From positions 124,001 through 188,000 of the forward strand of contig CAZQVN010000003.1 in NCBI GenBank assembly GCA_964596775.1: a stretch of DNA of 64,000 bases. The letters are read 5' to 3'. Under the pieces are notes generated by a model that worked only from the letters and a program-made list of their open reading frames with translations, had not been told where the DNA came from and searched no databases. This DNA is from CAZQVN01 sp964596775 (GTDB lineage: Bacteria > Eisenbacteria > RBG-16-71-46 > JABDJR01 > JAWXBZ01). Every line of letters begins with the position of its first letter. The stretch's first letter is position 1. Shown one piece after another: positions 17,752 through 27,128 of this stretch. The position numbers were made by a program, and so were the translations under genes.

Positions 17752-18806
17752 TAGACCTTCTCTCTCGCTTTCTCGAGTTCCTTTTCCAGTTCGTCGATGC
17801 GCGCCCTGAGATCCCGGACGATCTGGAACAGTTCGGGAAGTTTCCGGGTCAGCGCCTGGACCTTCAACGCCGACTCGTGCTCCGCGGCCGGGTATCCGGA
17901 CACGCGGACCCGGGCCGGGATGGATTTCGTCACGCCGGCCTGGGCGCCGATGAGCGTCCCGTCGCCGATCCGAATGTGCCCGACGAGGCCGGCCTGGCCG
18001 GCCAGCGTCACGTCGCGGCCGACTTCCGTGGAACCGGATATCCCCACCTGGGCGCAGACGACGGAGTTTTCGCCGATGACGACGTTGTGGCCGACCTGCA
18101 CCAGGTTGTCAATCTTGACGCCCTTTCCGATCCGGGTGACGCCGGTCGTGGCGCGGTCGATCGTCGTGTTGGCGCCGATCTCCACGTCGTCGAGGACCTC
18201 GACGATGCCGACCTGGGGCACTTTCTGCCGCGATCCCCCGTCGCTGACGAACCCGAACCCGTCGCTGCCGATGACCGCTCCCGGGTGCACGATGACCCGG
18301 CGGCCGAGGCGGCACTTTTCGCGGATCGTCACGTTCGGATAGATGAAGGTGTCCTCTCCGATCACGGCATCGCGGCCGACGAACACGCCGGCCATGATCA
18401 CGACACGGTCCTCGAGGACGACACCGGCTTCAACGACGGCGGCGGCGCCGATCGACACGTCCTGCCCGAGCTTCGCGGCAGGATCGACGATTGCGGAGGG
18501 ATGGATGCCCGGCGCGCACTCGGGCCGGTCCTGTCCGAACAGGCGGATGGCCTTGAGGAACGCCGAATACGGGTCGGCGGCGCGGACGAGCAGCGGCCCG
18601 TCGCCTCCGCCGTGCCCCTCCGGCACGATGACCGCGGTGGCCCGGGTGGACTCCATGTAGGCGGAATAGCGGGGGTGGGCCAGGAACGTCAGGTGCCCCG
18701 GCCCCGCTTCGCGGATGCCGGACACGCCGGTGATCTCCGGGTCTTCCGATCCGGTGATCGTGCCGCCGATGAGGGCGACGATTTCTGACAGGCGGATTTT
18801 GGGCAC
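17751..18806 (-). CDS. lpxD: UDP-3-O-acylglucosamine N-acyltransferase LpxD
   Basis: Third lipid A enzyme, adding the N-linked acyl chain. The 351-residue protein has the N-terminal uridine-binding domain (IVALIGGTITGSEDPEITGV, LTFLAHPRY) followed by about ten hexapeptide repeats. It has the LpxD-specific VIGSDGFGFVSDG and VQVGHNVVIGENSVVCAQVG with the catalytic His. The C-terminus is a charged coiled coil (IVRDLRARIDELEKELEKAR) at the trimer base. The start is GTG at 18806 with GAGGT 5 nt upstream. It follows ompH by 53 bp and shares its stop base with lpxC/fabZ. Confidence 0.97.
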   Translation of the reverse strand: MPKIRLSEIVALIGGTITGSEDPEITGVSGIREAGPGHLTFLAHPRYSAYMESTRATAVIVPEGHGGGDGPLLVRAADPYSAFLKAIRLFGQDRPECAPGIHPSAIVDPAAKLGQDVSIGAAAVVEAGVVLEDRVVIMAGVFVGRDAVIGEDTFIYPNVTIREKCRLGRRVIVHPGAVIGSDGFGFVSDGGSRQKVPQVGIVEVLDDVEIGANTTIDRATTGVTRIGKGVKIDNLVQVGHNVVIGENSVVCAQVGISGSTEVGRDVTLAGQAGLVGHIRIGDGTLIGAQAGVTKSIPARVRVSGYPAAEHESALKVQALTRKLPELFQIVRDLRARIDELEKELEKAREKV

Positions 18807-18859
18807 TTTCTACCTCGACATCCGGCCTGGACACACCAGATGGCCTGTTGCGTTATGTG

Positions 18860-19420
18860 TCAGCGCGGCGCCGTTCCCGACGCCGCGTTCAATTCGGTCA
18901 CGATGCGGTCCGTCAGATCGAGTCCGGGTTCGCCGTACACGAGGTTGCCGTCGGCGGCATCGAAAATGATCGAGAATCCCTCGGCGTCGGCGATGCGCTC
19001 CACGACTTCCTTGATCTTGGAGATGATCGGCTGGGTCAGCTGCTGGTTCCGCTGGGCCACCTTGCCGGACGGACCCCAGATTTCCCGCTCGAACTGACTG
19101 TACTCCGCGATCTTCGCCTGGAGTTCCTCGTCCTTCTCCTTGCGCCGCGCGTCGGAGAGCATCAGACGCTGGGCCTCGAACTCCTTGCGCAGCTTCTCGA
19201 TTTCGGCCTGCTTCGTCTCGAGCTGCTTGACCCAGCCTTCCAGGTCCTGGTTGAACTGGCCCTGGGCATCCCGGGTGGCCTGATACTCCGTGAAAATGCG
19301 CTCGGAATCGATGTATCCGAGCTTGTACTCGGCGGCCAAAACCGCTGTAACATGAACGGTGGCGCAGTTTAGCAGAGTTCCGGCCAAAAACAAGGCCCAA
19401 ATCCCGAACCGGCGTGACAT
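18860..19420 (-). CDS. OmpH/Skp-family periplasmic chaperone
   Basis: A 186-residue exported chaperone that escorts unfolded outer-membrane proteins to BamA. The signal peptide is MSRRFGIWALFLAGTLLNCA onward, with likely cleavage after VLAA near residue 30. The mature start YKLGYIDSERIFTEYQATRD is the standard OmpH motif, followed by the long charged coiled-coil arms (residues 55-130) and a C-terminal strand region (FSIIFDAADGNLVYGEPGLDLT). GGAGG lies 8 nt before the ATG at 19420. bamA upstream and lpxD downstream give the classic bamA-ompH-lpxD order. Confidence 0.93.
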   Translation of the reverse strand: MSRRFGIWALFLAGTLLNCATVHVTAVLAAEYKLGYIDSERIFTEYQATRDAQGQFNQDLEGWVKQLETKQAEIEKLRKEFEAQRLMLSDARRKEKDEELQAKIAEYSQFEREIWGPSGKVAQRNQQLTQPIISKIKEVVERIADAEGFSIIFDAADGNLVYGEPGLDLTDRIVTELNAASGTAPR

Positions 19421-19474
19421 GGTGCATTCCTCCCCATTACAAAGGACTCGAGTGTCGTCAGAAAGGCGTGGAAA

Positions 19475-22153
19475 CTAGAAAAATCGCCCGAACAGCAGGT
19501 GCGGCTGCCAGCCCCGCTTGTTGTACTTTCCACCCCCGCTGGCGGGGTCGTCTTCGCGGTTCAACCGGTTGAAGCCGTAGGCGTAGTCGAACCCGACCTG
19601 CCCGAGCAGCGGGATCTCCATGCGGATACCGAACCCGATCGACTTGTGCAGATCTCCGAGAGACACGTCCTGGAGGCGGTTCCAGGTGCCTCCCGCTTCG
19701 GCGAAGAAGACGCCGTGCAGCGGTTCGGCGATCGTGAACTGGCGTTCCATGGTCACGATCGAGTAGTACCGCCCGCCCGGGAACGTATCGTACACGAAGC
19801 GGGACGAGGTCGTCGTGTCGAAGACCGTCGTGCTGATGCCCCTCTCCCCGATCGTTTCGGTGCGGGTGATCAGGGTGTCGATGATGGTCCGCGCCCGGAC
19901 GTTCTCCGCGGGCACGACTTCGTAGTCCCGATACCCGCGCAGGGCCTGGCGCTGCGTGCCGCCCAGGCGGAACAGCTCGAGGGACTCGGTCGTGAACGCC
20001 CGATCTTCGGGATCCTTGGGGTCGCCGGTCTCCGTGGTGTCCGACGGAGCAAGGGGAACGCGGAGCGGATCCTGGCGCCCGTTGAACCCGATGCCGCCCA
20101 TCTGGACCCGGAACATGAACGCCGGCTTCGTGAACTTCGGGGCGTTCAGGGCCTGGAAGTAGAGGCGGTTGTCGAGAATGTACTTCTGGAACGAGATGTC
20201 TCCCTGCAGGAATCCGCCGGCTATCTCGGTGGTGATCACCGACGACATTCCCGTCCTCGGATAGGTCGGATGGTCGGTGGAGTTGCGGGACACGCCGAGC
20301 GTCAGGCTCGATGTGTTCCGGCCGGACCGGTCGAAGAGGATCGGATCCGGGGTCGAGATCGTCCGCGACAGCAGGGTGGTGCGCACCGTGTCCCCTTCGG
20401 AATTGATTGTCTCCACCGTGGTTCCGGTGCGGAGACTCTCGTCGACGGTGATCCGCGACAGCCCGTCCGTGTTCTCGAACGTGTAGTTGCCGAACGCCCG
20501 GGCGTACGGCACTCCGGGGATCGGCCGGGAGGCGCGCACCGCGCCGCCGGTGCGGCGCGTCTCGTAGAGATCGCTGATGAAGCGGGTGTGATAGAGGTCC
20601 ATGCCGAGCGTCGTCGGCGTGTCGAGGAACCACGGCTCGGTGAACGACAGCTCGAAGTTCGTCGTGCGGCTCCCCTTTTCCACCCGGATGTTGACGGCCT
20701 GGCCGTTTCCGAACAGGTTCGGGTGGCCGAGTTCGAGGAACCCGGTCAGCTTGGACTGGCTGGAGAAACCCGCCCCGGCCGAGGCGGTGCCGACCGGCTT
20801 TTCCTTCACGTCGAGGACGAGGTCCACGTCGTAGCTGTTCGGCAGCGGGCGGAAGTCGACCTGGACGTCCTGGAAGAAACCGAGCTGGAACAGTTCGCGC
20901 TGGCTCCGGATGAGGAGCGCGCGGTCGAACGTGCTGCCGGGAAACATGTAGAGCTGGCGGCGGATCACCTTTTCCTTGGTGCGCGTGTTGCCGGCGATGC
21001 GGATTTCCCGCACCTTGGACGGCTCCTGCTCCTCGATCCTGTAGGTGATGAACACGGTGGCCGAGTCGATCCGCTCCACCGGATCCACCTGGGCGTACAG
21101 GTAACCGCGGTCCGCGTAGACGCCGCCGATCTCGCCGGCCGATTCATCGATCTTCTGGCGGTTGTAGTGCTCCCCCTCCTTGAACTTCAGCAGCCGCTCG
21201 AGGGCGGCGGTGGGCAGCAGCTTGTTCCCCTCGATGCTCGCCGGCCCCATCCGGTACAGCGGCCCCTCCGTCAGGTGGATCACGACCCGGGCGGTCCGCC
21301 CGTCCGCGGCGTAATCGACCTCGTGGTTCAGGACCCGCACGTCGCGGAAGCCCTTGCGCTGGTAGAAGGTGCGGATCTTGTCCAGGTCCGCGTCGAGCTT
21401 GTCCTGCTTCAGGTAGCCCTTGTGCCAGAACGATTTCTGGTGGGTGTCCATCTGGCCGCGGAGGTCGCTGTCCTTGAAGTGCTCGTTGCCGGTGAACACG
21501 ATCGAGGTGATGCGGACCTTCGACTTTTCCTCTATGTCGATCGTGAGAATACGGTCGTTCCGCCGCGTGCCCGGGTTGAACCGCGCGTTGACCACGGCCC
21601 GGGGAAACCCCTCCTCGCGGTACAGGTCGACGAGCGTGTCGGTTGTTTCCTTGAGCGTTTTCCCGGTGGCCACCTTGCCGACGACTCCGGTCAGTTTCTC
21701 CCGGAGATCCTTTTCGCCGACGTCCTTGTTGCCGTGAAACTCGACGGCGCTGATGCGCGGGCTTTCGGTGACGTCGACGGTGAGGATCACGCCCTGCGCC
21801 GTGCGTTCGCCGTTGACCTTGACCTGGTCGAACAGGCCGAGACGGTAGAGAGCCTTGATGCCGTCGCGGGTGTTCTGGATGCGGTAGATGTCGCCCGGCT
21901 TGACGTTGAACGTGTTCAGCACGAGCAGCGTGTCCACGGTTTCGACGCCGGACACGTTGACGGCCAGGATCCGGTTGTCGGTGACCGGATCCGCGGCGGG
22001 TGCGATCCGGGTGTCCGGTTCGCGAGCCTCCTGGGCCCGGACGACGGCGGGTGTCAAAAAGCCGCTCGCCCCCGCAAGGCAGAGGGCGAGCAGCACTGTT
22101 CTTCCAAGTCGGAGAACGCCCGTCCTAGGCGCCCCGGCTGACCTTTTCGGCAT
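19475..22153 (-). CDS. bamA: Outer membrane protein assembly factor BamA
   Basis: An 892-residue Omp85 protein that inserts beta barrels into the outer membrane. An N-terminal signal (VLLALCLAGASGFLTPAVVRA) is followed by five POTRA domains; recognisable starts include ILAVNVSGVETVDTLLVLNT, ISAVEFHGNKDVGEKDLREK and VREIRIAGNTRTKEKVIRRQ. The C-terminal barrel has the conserved loop-6 motif ALRGYRDYEV (VRGF/Y type) and ends in an aromatic residue (LLFGRFF), the usual insertion signal. The ATG at 22153 has GGGAG at good spacing and overlaps the end of clpC by 29 bp. The barrel carries acidic, Thr-rich loop insertions relative to E. coli BamA. Confidence 0.97.
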   Translation of the reverse strand: MPKRSAGAPRTGVLRLGRTVLLALCLAGASGFLTPAVVRAQEAREPDTRIAPAADPVTDNRILAVNVSGVETVDTLLVLNTFNVKPGDIYRIQNTRDGIKALYRLGLFDQVKVNGERTAQGVILTVDVTESPRISAVEFHGNKDVGEKDLREKLTGVVGKVATGKTLKETTDTLVDLYREEGFPRAVVNARFNPGTRRNDRILTIDIEEKSKVRITSIVFTGNEHFKDSDLRGQMDTHQKSFWHKGYLKQDKLDADLDKIRTFYQRKGFRDVRVLNHEVDYAADGRTARVVIHLTEGPLYRMGPASIEGNKLLPTAALERLLKFKEGEHYNRQKIDESAGEIGGVYADRGYLYAQVDPVERIDSATVFITYRIEEQEPSKVREIRIAGNTRTKEKVIRRQLYMFPGSTFDRALLIRSQRELFQLGFFQDVQVDFRPLPNSYDVDLVLDVKEKPVGTASAGAGFSSQSKLTGFLELGHPNLFGNGQAVNIRVEKGSRTTNFELSFTEPWFLDTPTTLGMDLYHTRFISDLYETRRTGGAVRASRPIPGVPYARAFGNYTFENTDGLSRITVDESLRTGTTVETINSEGDTVRTTLLSRTISTPDPILFDRSGRNTSSLTLGVSRNSTDHPTYPRTGMSSVITTEIAGGFLQGDISFQKYILDNRLYFQALNAPKFTKPAFMFRVQMGGIGFNGRQDPLRVPLAPSDTTETGDPKDPEDRAFTTESLELFRLGGTQRQALRGYRDYEVVPAENVRARTIIDTLITRTETIGERGISTTVFDTTTSSRFVYDTFPGGRYYSIVTMERQFTIAEPLHGVFFAEAGGTWNRLQDVSLGDLHKSIGFGIRMEIPLLGQVGFDYAYGFNRLNREDDPASGGGKYNKRGWQPHLLFGRFF

Positions 22154-24587
22154 TCATTTCTCCCGGGGCCCGTTCCTCGAATACGAGTTCGTCCCCCTTG
22201 CGCCCGATCTTGAGCTGGTTGCCCGCCTTGAACTTCCTTTCCAGTACGAGCTGGGCCAGCGGATCCTCGATGAGTCGTTGGATGGCGCGCCGGAGGGGAC
22301 GGGCGCCGAGATGCGGATCGAACCCCTTGTCGACCAGGAGCGCGGCCGCCTGCGGAGTGATCGAAAGATGGAGCCCCTGTTCGGAAATCCGGGTAGTGAC
22401 CTCCTCGAGAAGGATGTGGACGATCTGCTCCATTTCCTTCCGCCCGAGCGCCCGGAACACGATCAATTCGTCGATCCGGTTGAGGAACTCCGGATTGAAG
22501 GTCCGCTTGACCTCCTCGATGACCGTTCCCTTCATCTTGTCGTACATCGTCTTGTCGTCGCCCTTGGAGAACCCGAGCTGGCTCTTGCCGCCGATCTGGC
22601 GGGCTCCGAGATTCGACGTCATGATCAGGACCGTGTTCTTGAAGTTGACCTTCCGGCGCATGCTGTCGGTGAGGCAGCCGTCCTCGAGCACCTGGAGGAG
22701 CGTGTTGAAGACGTCGGGGTGCGCCTTCTCGATTTCATCGAGCAGGACGACGCTGTACGGCTTGCGGCGCACCTTTTCGGTGAGCTGGCCGCCTTCCTCG
22801 TACCCCACGTAGCCCGGAGGGGCCCCGACGAGGCGGCTCACCGAGAACTTTTCCATGTACTCCGACATGTCGATGCGGATCAGCGCGTCGGGATCGTCGA
22901 ACAGGTGCTGGGCCAGGACCCGGGCCAGCTCCGTCTTTCCGACGCCGGTGGGCCCGAGGAAGATGAACGTGCCGATCGGGCGGCGCGGGTCGCGCAGCCC
23001 GGCGCGATTGCGCCGGACGGCCTTGGACACCGAGGACACCGCCTCGTCCTGCCCGACGATCTTCTTCTTCATCTCCTCTTCCATCCGGAGCAGCTTTTCC
23101 GATTCCGCCTCCTCGAGACGGCTGGCCGGAACGCCGGTCATCTTGGAGATGACGACGGCGATGTCGTCCACGTCGACGGTCGGGCTGCGGAGGTTCTTGG
23201 CTTCGTGCCATTCACGCTTCTGCTTGGCGAGCTGCTTGCGCATCTCCTTTTCGCGGTCGCGGAACGACGCCGCCTTTTCGAACTCCTGGGCCTGGATCGC
23301 CGACTCCTTCTCCTTGGCCAGTTCCTCGATCTTCTTTTCCATCGCCCGGAGATCCGGCGGCACGACGCTCATCGACAGCCGCGAGCGGGCGCCGGCCTCG
23401 TCGAGGACGTCGATCGCCTTGTCGGGCAGGAAACGGCCGGAAATGTACCGGTCGGACAGCTTGACCGAGGCGACGATCGCCTCGTCGGTGAACTTGACCC
23501 CGTGATGCGCCTCGTACTTGTCGCGCAGGCCGCGGATGATCTCCACCGCCTCCTCGGCCGTGGGCGGGTCGACCATGATCGGCTGGAAACGCCGTTCCAG
23601 CGCCCCGTCCTTCTCGATGTACTTGCGGAACTCGTCCAGGGTGGTGGCGCCGATGCACTGGAGCTCGCCCCGGGCCAGCGCCGGCTTCAGCATGTTGGAC
23701 GCGTCGATGGCGCCTTCCGCGCCTCCGGCGCCGACGATCGTGTGCAGCTCGTCGATGAACACGATCGTGTCCTTCGATTCGCGGATCTCGTTCATGACCG
23801 CCTTGAGGCGCTCCTCGAACTGCCCGCGGTACTTGGTGCCGGCCACGACGGCAGCCAGGTCGAGCGTGACGATCCGCTTCTCGCGGAGCGTTTCCGGCAT
23901 CTTTCCTTCCACGATCTTCTGGGCCAGTCCCTCGGCGATGGCGGTCTTGCCGACGCCCGGTTCGCCGATCAGGATCGGGTTGTTCTTCTTCCGGCGGGAC
24001 AGGACCTGGATGACCCGCTCGATCTCGTCCTCGCGGCCGATGATCGGATCCAGCTTCCCCTCGCGGGCGAGCTGGGTGAGGTCGCGGCCGAACTGGTTGA
24101 GTGCCGGTGTGTCGGCCTTCTCCTCGTCCGCCGGCCGGCTCGATGCCGGCGTGCCGCCGAGCAGGCGGAGCGTTTCCTCGCGGACCTTCTTGCGATCCAC
24201 GCCGAGTTCGAGGAGCACACGGGCGGCGACTCCCTCGCCTTCGCGGATCAGACCGAGCAGCAGGTGCTCGGTGCCCACGTAATTGTGACCGAGCTGCCGC
24301 GCTTCATCGATCGACAGCTCGAGGACGCGCTTCGCCTTCGGGGTGAACGGTATCTCGCCGATCGTGAGCGTGCCGCCGGGGCTCGCCACCATGCTTTCCA
24401 CCGCCTGGCGGATGACGTCGAGATCGAGCCCGAGGTTCGAAAGAACGTTGGCGGCGATCCCTTCCCCTTCGCGGATCAGGCCGAGCAGAAGATGTTCCGT
24501 ACCGATATAGTCGTGCTGCAGCCGGGCCGCTTCCTCGCGGGCCAGGTACATCACCTTGCGGACACGTTCCGTAAATTTGTCATGCAT
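22125..24587 (-). CDS. clpC: ATP-dependent Clp protease ATP-binding subunit ClpC
   Basis: An 820-residue HSP100 unfoldase that feeds proteins to ClpP. Two Clp-N repeats start at FTERVRKVMYLAREEAARLQ and at ELSIDEARQLGHNYVGTEHL. AAA module 1 has Walker A GEPGVGKTAIAEGLA, and module 2 has GPTGVGKTELARVLA and VVLLDEIEKAHPDVFNTLLQ. Between them is the middle domain with a UVR-like coiled segment (AQEFEKAASFRDREKEMRKQ), the feature that separates ClpC from ClpA and binds adaptor proteins. Conserved Clp-N pockets are where phosphoarginine binds in B. subtilis ClpC, and mcsA/mcsB lie immediately upstream, so a phosphoarginine degradation route is likely. The start ATG is preceded by GGAGG. Confidence 0.96.
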   Translation of the reverse strand: MHDKFTERVRKVMYLAREEAARLQHDYIGTEHLLLGLIREGEGIAANVLSNLGLDLDVIRQAVESMVASPGGTLTIGEIPFTPKAKRVLELSIDEARQLGHNYVGTEHLLLGLIREGEGVAARVLLELGVDRKKVREETLRLLGGTPASSRPADEEKADTPALNQFGRDLTQLAREGKLDPIIGREDEIERVIQVLSRRKKNNPILIGEPGVGKTAIAEGLAQKIVEGKMPETLREKRIVTLDLAAVVAGTKYRGQFEERLKAVMNEIRESKDTIVFIDELHTIVGAGGAEGAIDASNMLKPALARGELQCIGATTLDEFRKYIEKDGALERRFQPIMVDPPTAEEAVEIIRGLRDKYEAHHGVKFTDEAIVASVKLSDRYISGRFLPDKAIDVLDEAGARSRLSMSVVPPDLRAMEKKIEELAKEKESAIQAQEFEKAASFRDREKEMRKQLAKQKREWHEAKNLRSPTVDVDDIAVVISKMTGVPASRLEEAESEKLLRMEEEMKKKIVGQDEAVSSVSKAVRRNRAGLRDPRRPIGTFIFLGPTGVGKTELARVLAQHLFDDPDALIRIDMSEYMEKFSVSRLVGAPPGYVGYEEGGQLTEKVRRKPYSVVLLDEIEKAHPDVFNTLLQVLEDGCLTDSMRRKVNFKNTVLIMTSNLGARQIGGKSQLGFSKGDDKTMYDKMKGTVIEEVKRTFNPEFLNRIDELIVFRALGRKEMEQIVHILLEEVTTRISEQGLHLSITPQAAALLVDKGFDPHLGARPLRRAIQRLIEDPLAQLVLERKFKAGNQLKIGRKGDELVFEERAPGEMNAEKVSRGA

Positions 24588-24680
24588 CGTTTTGGGCCTC
24601 CGGAGCCGGGCTTCCCTGCACCCGCTCCCTGCTTGTTACACTACCAGCATTGCGGCGCCGACTAAACCCGCCTCGAAACA

Positions 24681-25772
24681 TCAGGTTCCGGGCGTGCCGC
24701 CGGTCCGTCCGGACTCGCAGGCCTGGAACCTGTCGCGAATGTAGTCGGCGCGGAGCACGTTGCGCTCCGCCGCTTCCATGGATCGGCCGGCCATCTGCTG
24801 CACGTGCCCGGGCTGGGAGTAGACCATGACCTCGTTCAGGGCGGCCAGGTCGCACAGACCCGGCAGTCCCATCGCGAGCCCGAACCGGACCGCGCTCGAC
24901 AGGCTGATGACCTCCTGTGAACTAATGGATCGGCAGTACCGGAGCGTCCCGTAAGCCCTCCATACCTTGTCTTCCACCTGGACCCGGGCGGAGCGCACCA
25001 TGGCGTCCCGGGCCTTGTTCTCGTAGTCGATGAGCTGCCGGGAAACCCTCTCGAGATTGTCGAGGATTTCCCGTTCCGCGGGGCCAAGGGTCGTCTGGTT
25101 GGAGATCTGGAAGAAGTTGCCCATGACCTCCGTGCCTTCCCCGTAAAACCCACGAACCGCAAGCCCAACTGCATTAACACCTTGCAGGACTTTCTTGGCC
25201 TGCTTCGTCAAGACCAGCGCCGGCAGGTGAATGAGGACCGAGGCCCGCATCCCCGTGCCCGCGTTCGTCGGGCAGGCGGTCAGGTAGCCGTAATCCGGGC
25301 TGAACGCGAACTCCATTTCCCGATCCAGGAGCTCTTCCAGCGCACTGACCCGGTTCCAGGCCTCCTCCGGGTCGAACCCGGACGTCACCGACTGGAGCCG
25401 GAGGTGATCCTCCTCGTTGACCATGACCGACAGCTCCTCCCCCGGCGCCACGAGAACACCGCGGAGGCGGCTCCCCTGGGCGAGGTCGCGGCTGATCAGA
25501 TGCCGTTCGACGAGGAACGTTCCGGCAATGGGATCGAGCGTGTTCAGGTCGAAGTAGCCGGCCCCGCGGAGCGCCGGCACCTCGCCGGCCGCCGCCAGCG
25601 CGGACTGGACGACTCCGGCGAGCTGCTCCTTCCGTGCCCGCGGCGGAAACGGAACCCGCGACAGGTTGCGGGCGAGTCGCAGCCGGGAGCTCAGGACGAT
25701 GTCGGCATGGTTTCCGGTGCCCCCGAGCCAGCGGCTGGGGGTCTTGAACAGGGTCGAGAGATCGCCGCTCAT
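24681..25772 (-). CDS. mcsB: Protein arginine kinase McsB
   Basis: Phosphagen-kinase-fold enzyme that phosphorylates arginines, tagging proteins for ClpC-ClpP. The 363-residue protein has IVLSSRLRLARNLSRVPFP (ATP/arginine loop), VMVNEEDHLRLQSVTSG, and TACPTNAGTGMRASVLIHLP with the catalytic-site cysteine. The C-terminal allosteric phosphoarginine site, an RDxxRA motif in Geobacillus McsB, reads RNVLRA at residues 337-342, so the usual Asp is Asn. The ATG at 25772 overlaps the mcsA stop (ATGA). A C-terminal Gly/Thr tail is extra. No CtsR repressor gene is present nearby, unlike in Firmicutes. Confidence 0.94.
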   Translation of the reverse strand: MSGDLSTLFKTPSRWLGGTGNHADIVLSSRLRLARNLSRVPFPPRARKEQLAGVVQSALAAAGEVPALRGAGYFDLNTLDPIAGTFLVERHLISRDLAQGSRLRGVLVAPGEELSVMVNEEDHLRLQSVTSGFDPEEAWNRVSALEELLDREMEFAFSPDYGYLTACPTNAGTGMRASVLIHLPALVLTKQAKKVLQGVNAVGLAVRGFYGEGTEVMGNFFQISNQTTLGPAEREILDNLERVSRQLIDYENKARDAMVRSARVQVEDKVWRAYGTLRYCRSISSQEVISLSSAVRFGLAMGLPGLCDLAALNEVMVYSQPGHVQQMAGRSMEAAERNVLRADYIRDRFQACESGRTGGTPGT

Positions 25773-26290
25773 TCGCGCTCCTCCCCCTTCCCGGCCCCTT
25801 CCCGCAGCGTCTTCATCTCGTCCCGCAGCTGCGCGGCCCGCTCGAAGTTCTCCCGGGTGATCGCCTGGTCCAGGTCCTGCTGCAGCCTGTCGAGCCGGTT
25901 GCGGAGATCGATGAAATCCCCCTCCTTGGCCGGAGCGCGACCGGTGTGGCTCAGGTTTCCGTGGATGCGGCGGAGCAACGGGCGCAGCTGGACCTTGAAC
26001 GCGTCGTAGCAGGCTGCGCAGCCGAGGCGGCCCGTTTCGCGGAAGCCGGAATAGAGGAGGCCGCACACGGGGCACTGGATCTTCCCGATGCGCGCCTCGG
26101 AGCCCGACGTGTCGCCGAACAGCGAAATGATCGGGTCCTGGATCGAGAACTTGTCCCCCTGCTTCGGGTCGACAATGATCCCCTTGTCCACGGCGCACTC
26201 CTGGCAGATGTGCATCTCCTTCGGCTCGTTGTTCTGGTAGGCCGTGTAGTGCACCGACGCCGGTCTCTTCCCGCAGTTTTCACAGTTCAT
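25769..26290 (-). CDS. mcsA: McsA-type zinc-finger activator of McsB (UvrB/UvrC-motif protein)
   Basis: A 173-residue adaptor that binds and activates McsB. It starts with MNCENCGKRPASVHYTAY and has paired CxxC motifs (CENC, CQEC, CPVC, CAAC) that would hold two zinc ions. The C-terminal UVR motif (QQDLDQAITRENFERAAQLR) is the usual ClpC/UvrC interaction helix pair. Its stop overlaps the mcsB start and its ATG overlaps the lolD stop, both ATGA. Length and order match Firmicutes McsA. Confidence 0.9.
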   Translation of the reverse strand: MNCENCGKRPASVHYTAYQNNEPKEMHICQECAVDKGIIVDPKQGDKFSIQDPIISLFGDTSGSEARIGKIQCPVCGLLYSGFRETGRLGCAACYDAFKVQLRPLLRRIHGNLSHTGRAPAKEGDFIDLRNRLDRLQQDLDQAITRENFERAAQLRDEMKTLREGAGKGEERE

Positions 26291-27015
26291 GACATCAACT
26301 CCGCTTTCCTGTCGCCGGCGGGAAACGGCCGTCCGGCGAGCGGCTCCAGCCGCCCGTCCTCGAGCACCATCACCCGGTCGGCCCGCGCGGCCAGCCTTTC
26401 GTCATGAGTTACGATGACGAAGGTCTCCCCCTGGTTTCGGGCCAGGGAAAAAATAAGGTCCTGGAGCGCCTCGCTCGAGGCCCGGTCCAGGTTTCCGGAC
26501 GGTTCGTCGGCGAGAACGATCCGCGGCCGGTTGATCAGCGCCCTGGCCACGGCCACCCGCTGCTGCTCGCCCCCCGAAAGCTGGGTGGGGCGATGCCCCT
26601 CCCGTTCCAGCAGCCCGACCCGGCCGAGCAGGTCCCGGGCTTCGGCTTTCACCGTGTCCGCCCGGTGGCCCGCGATGAGCCCCGGGAGCATCACGTTTTC
26701 CAGCGCCGAAAACTCCGTGAGGAGGTGATGGAACTGGAACACGAATCCCACCGAAACATTACGGAAACGGGCCAGCTTTGTATCGCTCCAGTCGAAAACA
26801 TTCTGGCCATCCACGATCACCCGGCCCTGCGAGGGGCGGTCGAGGGCCCCGAGAATGTGCAGCAGGGTGCTCTTTCCCGCCCCGGACGGCCCCACGATCG
26901 CCGTGATTTTCCCCGCTTCCGGCGCCAGCGAGACCCCCCTGAGGATCGTCAGCTCGCCGCCGGGGGTGGCAAAACTCTTGTGCAGGTCTACGGCCGACAG
27001 CACGGGTTCGGGCAT
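26287..27015 (-). CDS. lolD: Lipoprotein-releasing ABC transporter ATPase LolD
   Basis: ATPase of the MacB/LolCDE class that extracts lipoproteins from the inner membrane. The 242-residue protein has Walker A GPSGAGKSTLLHILGALDRP, Q-loop FVFQFHHLLTEFSALENVML (the LLxEF..LENV pattern is LolD-like), ABC signature LSGGEQQRVAVARALINRP and Walker B IVLADEPSGNLD. I prefer the ATG at 27015, which has GAGGA 6 nt upstream; another ATG 6 nt earlier (27021) sits directly against that site. The stop overlaps mcsA. A LolC/E-type permease lies immediately upstream, supporting the Lol assignment over a generic exporter. Confidence 0.92.
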   Translation of the reverse strand: MPEPVLSAVDLHKSFATPGGELTILRGVSLAPEAGKITAIVGPSGAGKSTLLHILGALDRPSQGRVIVDGQNVFDWSDTKLARFRNVSVGFVFQFHHLLTEFSALENVMLPGLIAGHRADTVKAEARDLLGRVGLLEREGHRPTQLSGGEQQRVAVARALINRPRIVLADEPSGNLDRASSEALQDLIFSLARNQGETFVIVTHDERLAARADRVMVLEDGRLEPLAGRPFPAGDRKAELMS

Positions 27016-27026
27016 GGTCATTCCTC

Positions 27027-27055
27027 AGCCTATTAAAGTATCGGCGGATTGTCAA
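27027..27055 (-). promoter_or_regulatory. Possible promoter upstream of lolD
   Basis: A perfect -35 TTGACA lies at 27055-27050. The -10 is uncertain: TAGGCT at 17-nt spacing (27032-27027) or TAATAG at 14-nt spacing. It could give lolD-mcsA-mcsB-clpC and the genes after them expression independent of lysS. Confidence 0.35.
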
Positions 27056-27128
27056 AGGGCTGAAGGGGCGGAACTGGTTGTTCCAGCGCCACTTGTCGGC
27101 CCGGCGGGCCTGTTTTTGGGTCCGCCGC

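Noticed and set aside
27098..27116. Short GC hairpin followed by TGTTTTT on the plus strand
   Set aside because: It looks like an intrinsic terminator but no plus-strand gene ends there; in the minus direction the T-run is on the wrong side.
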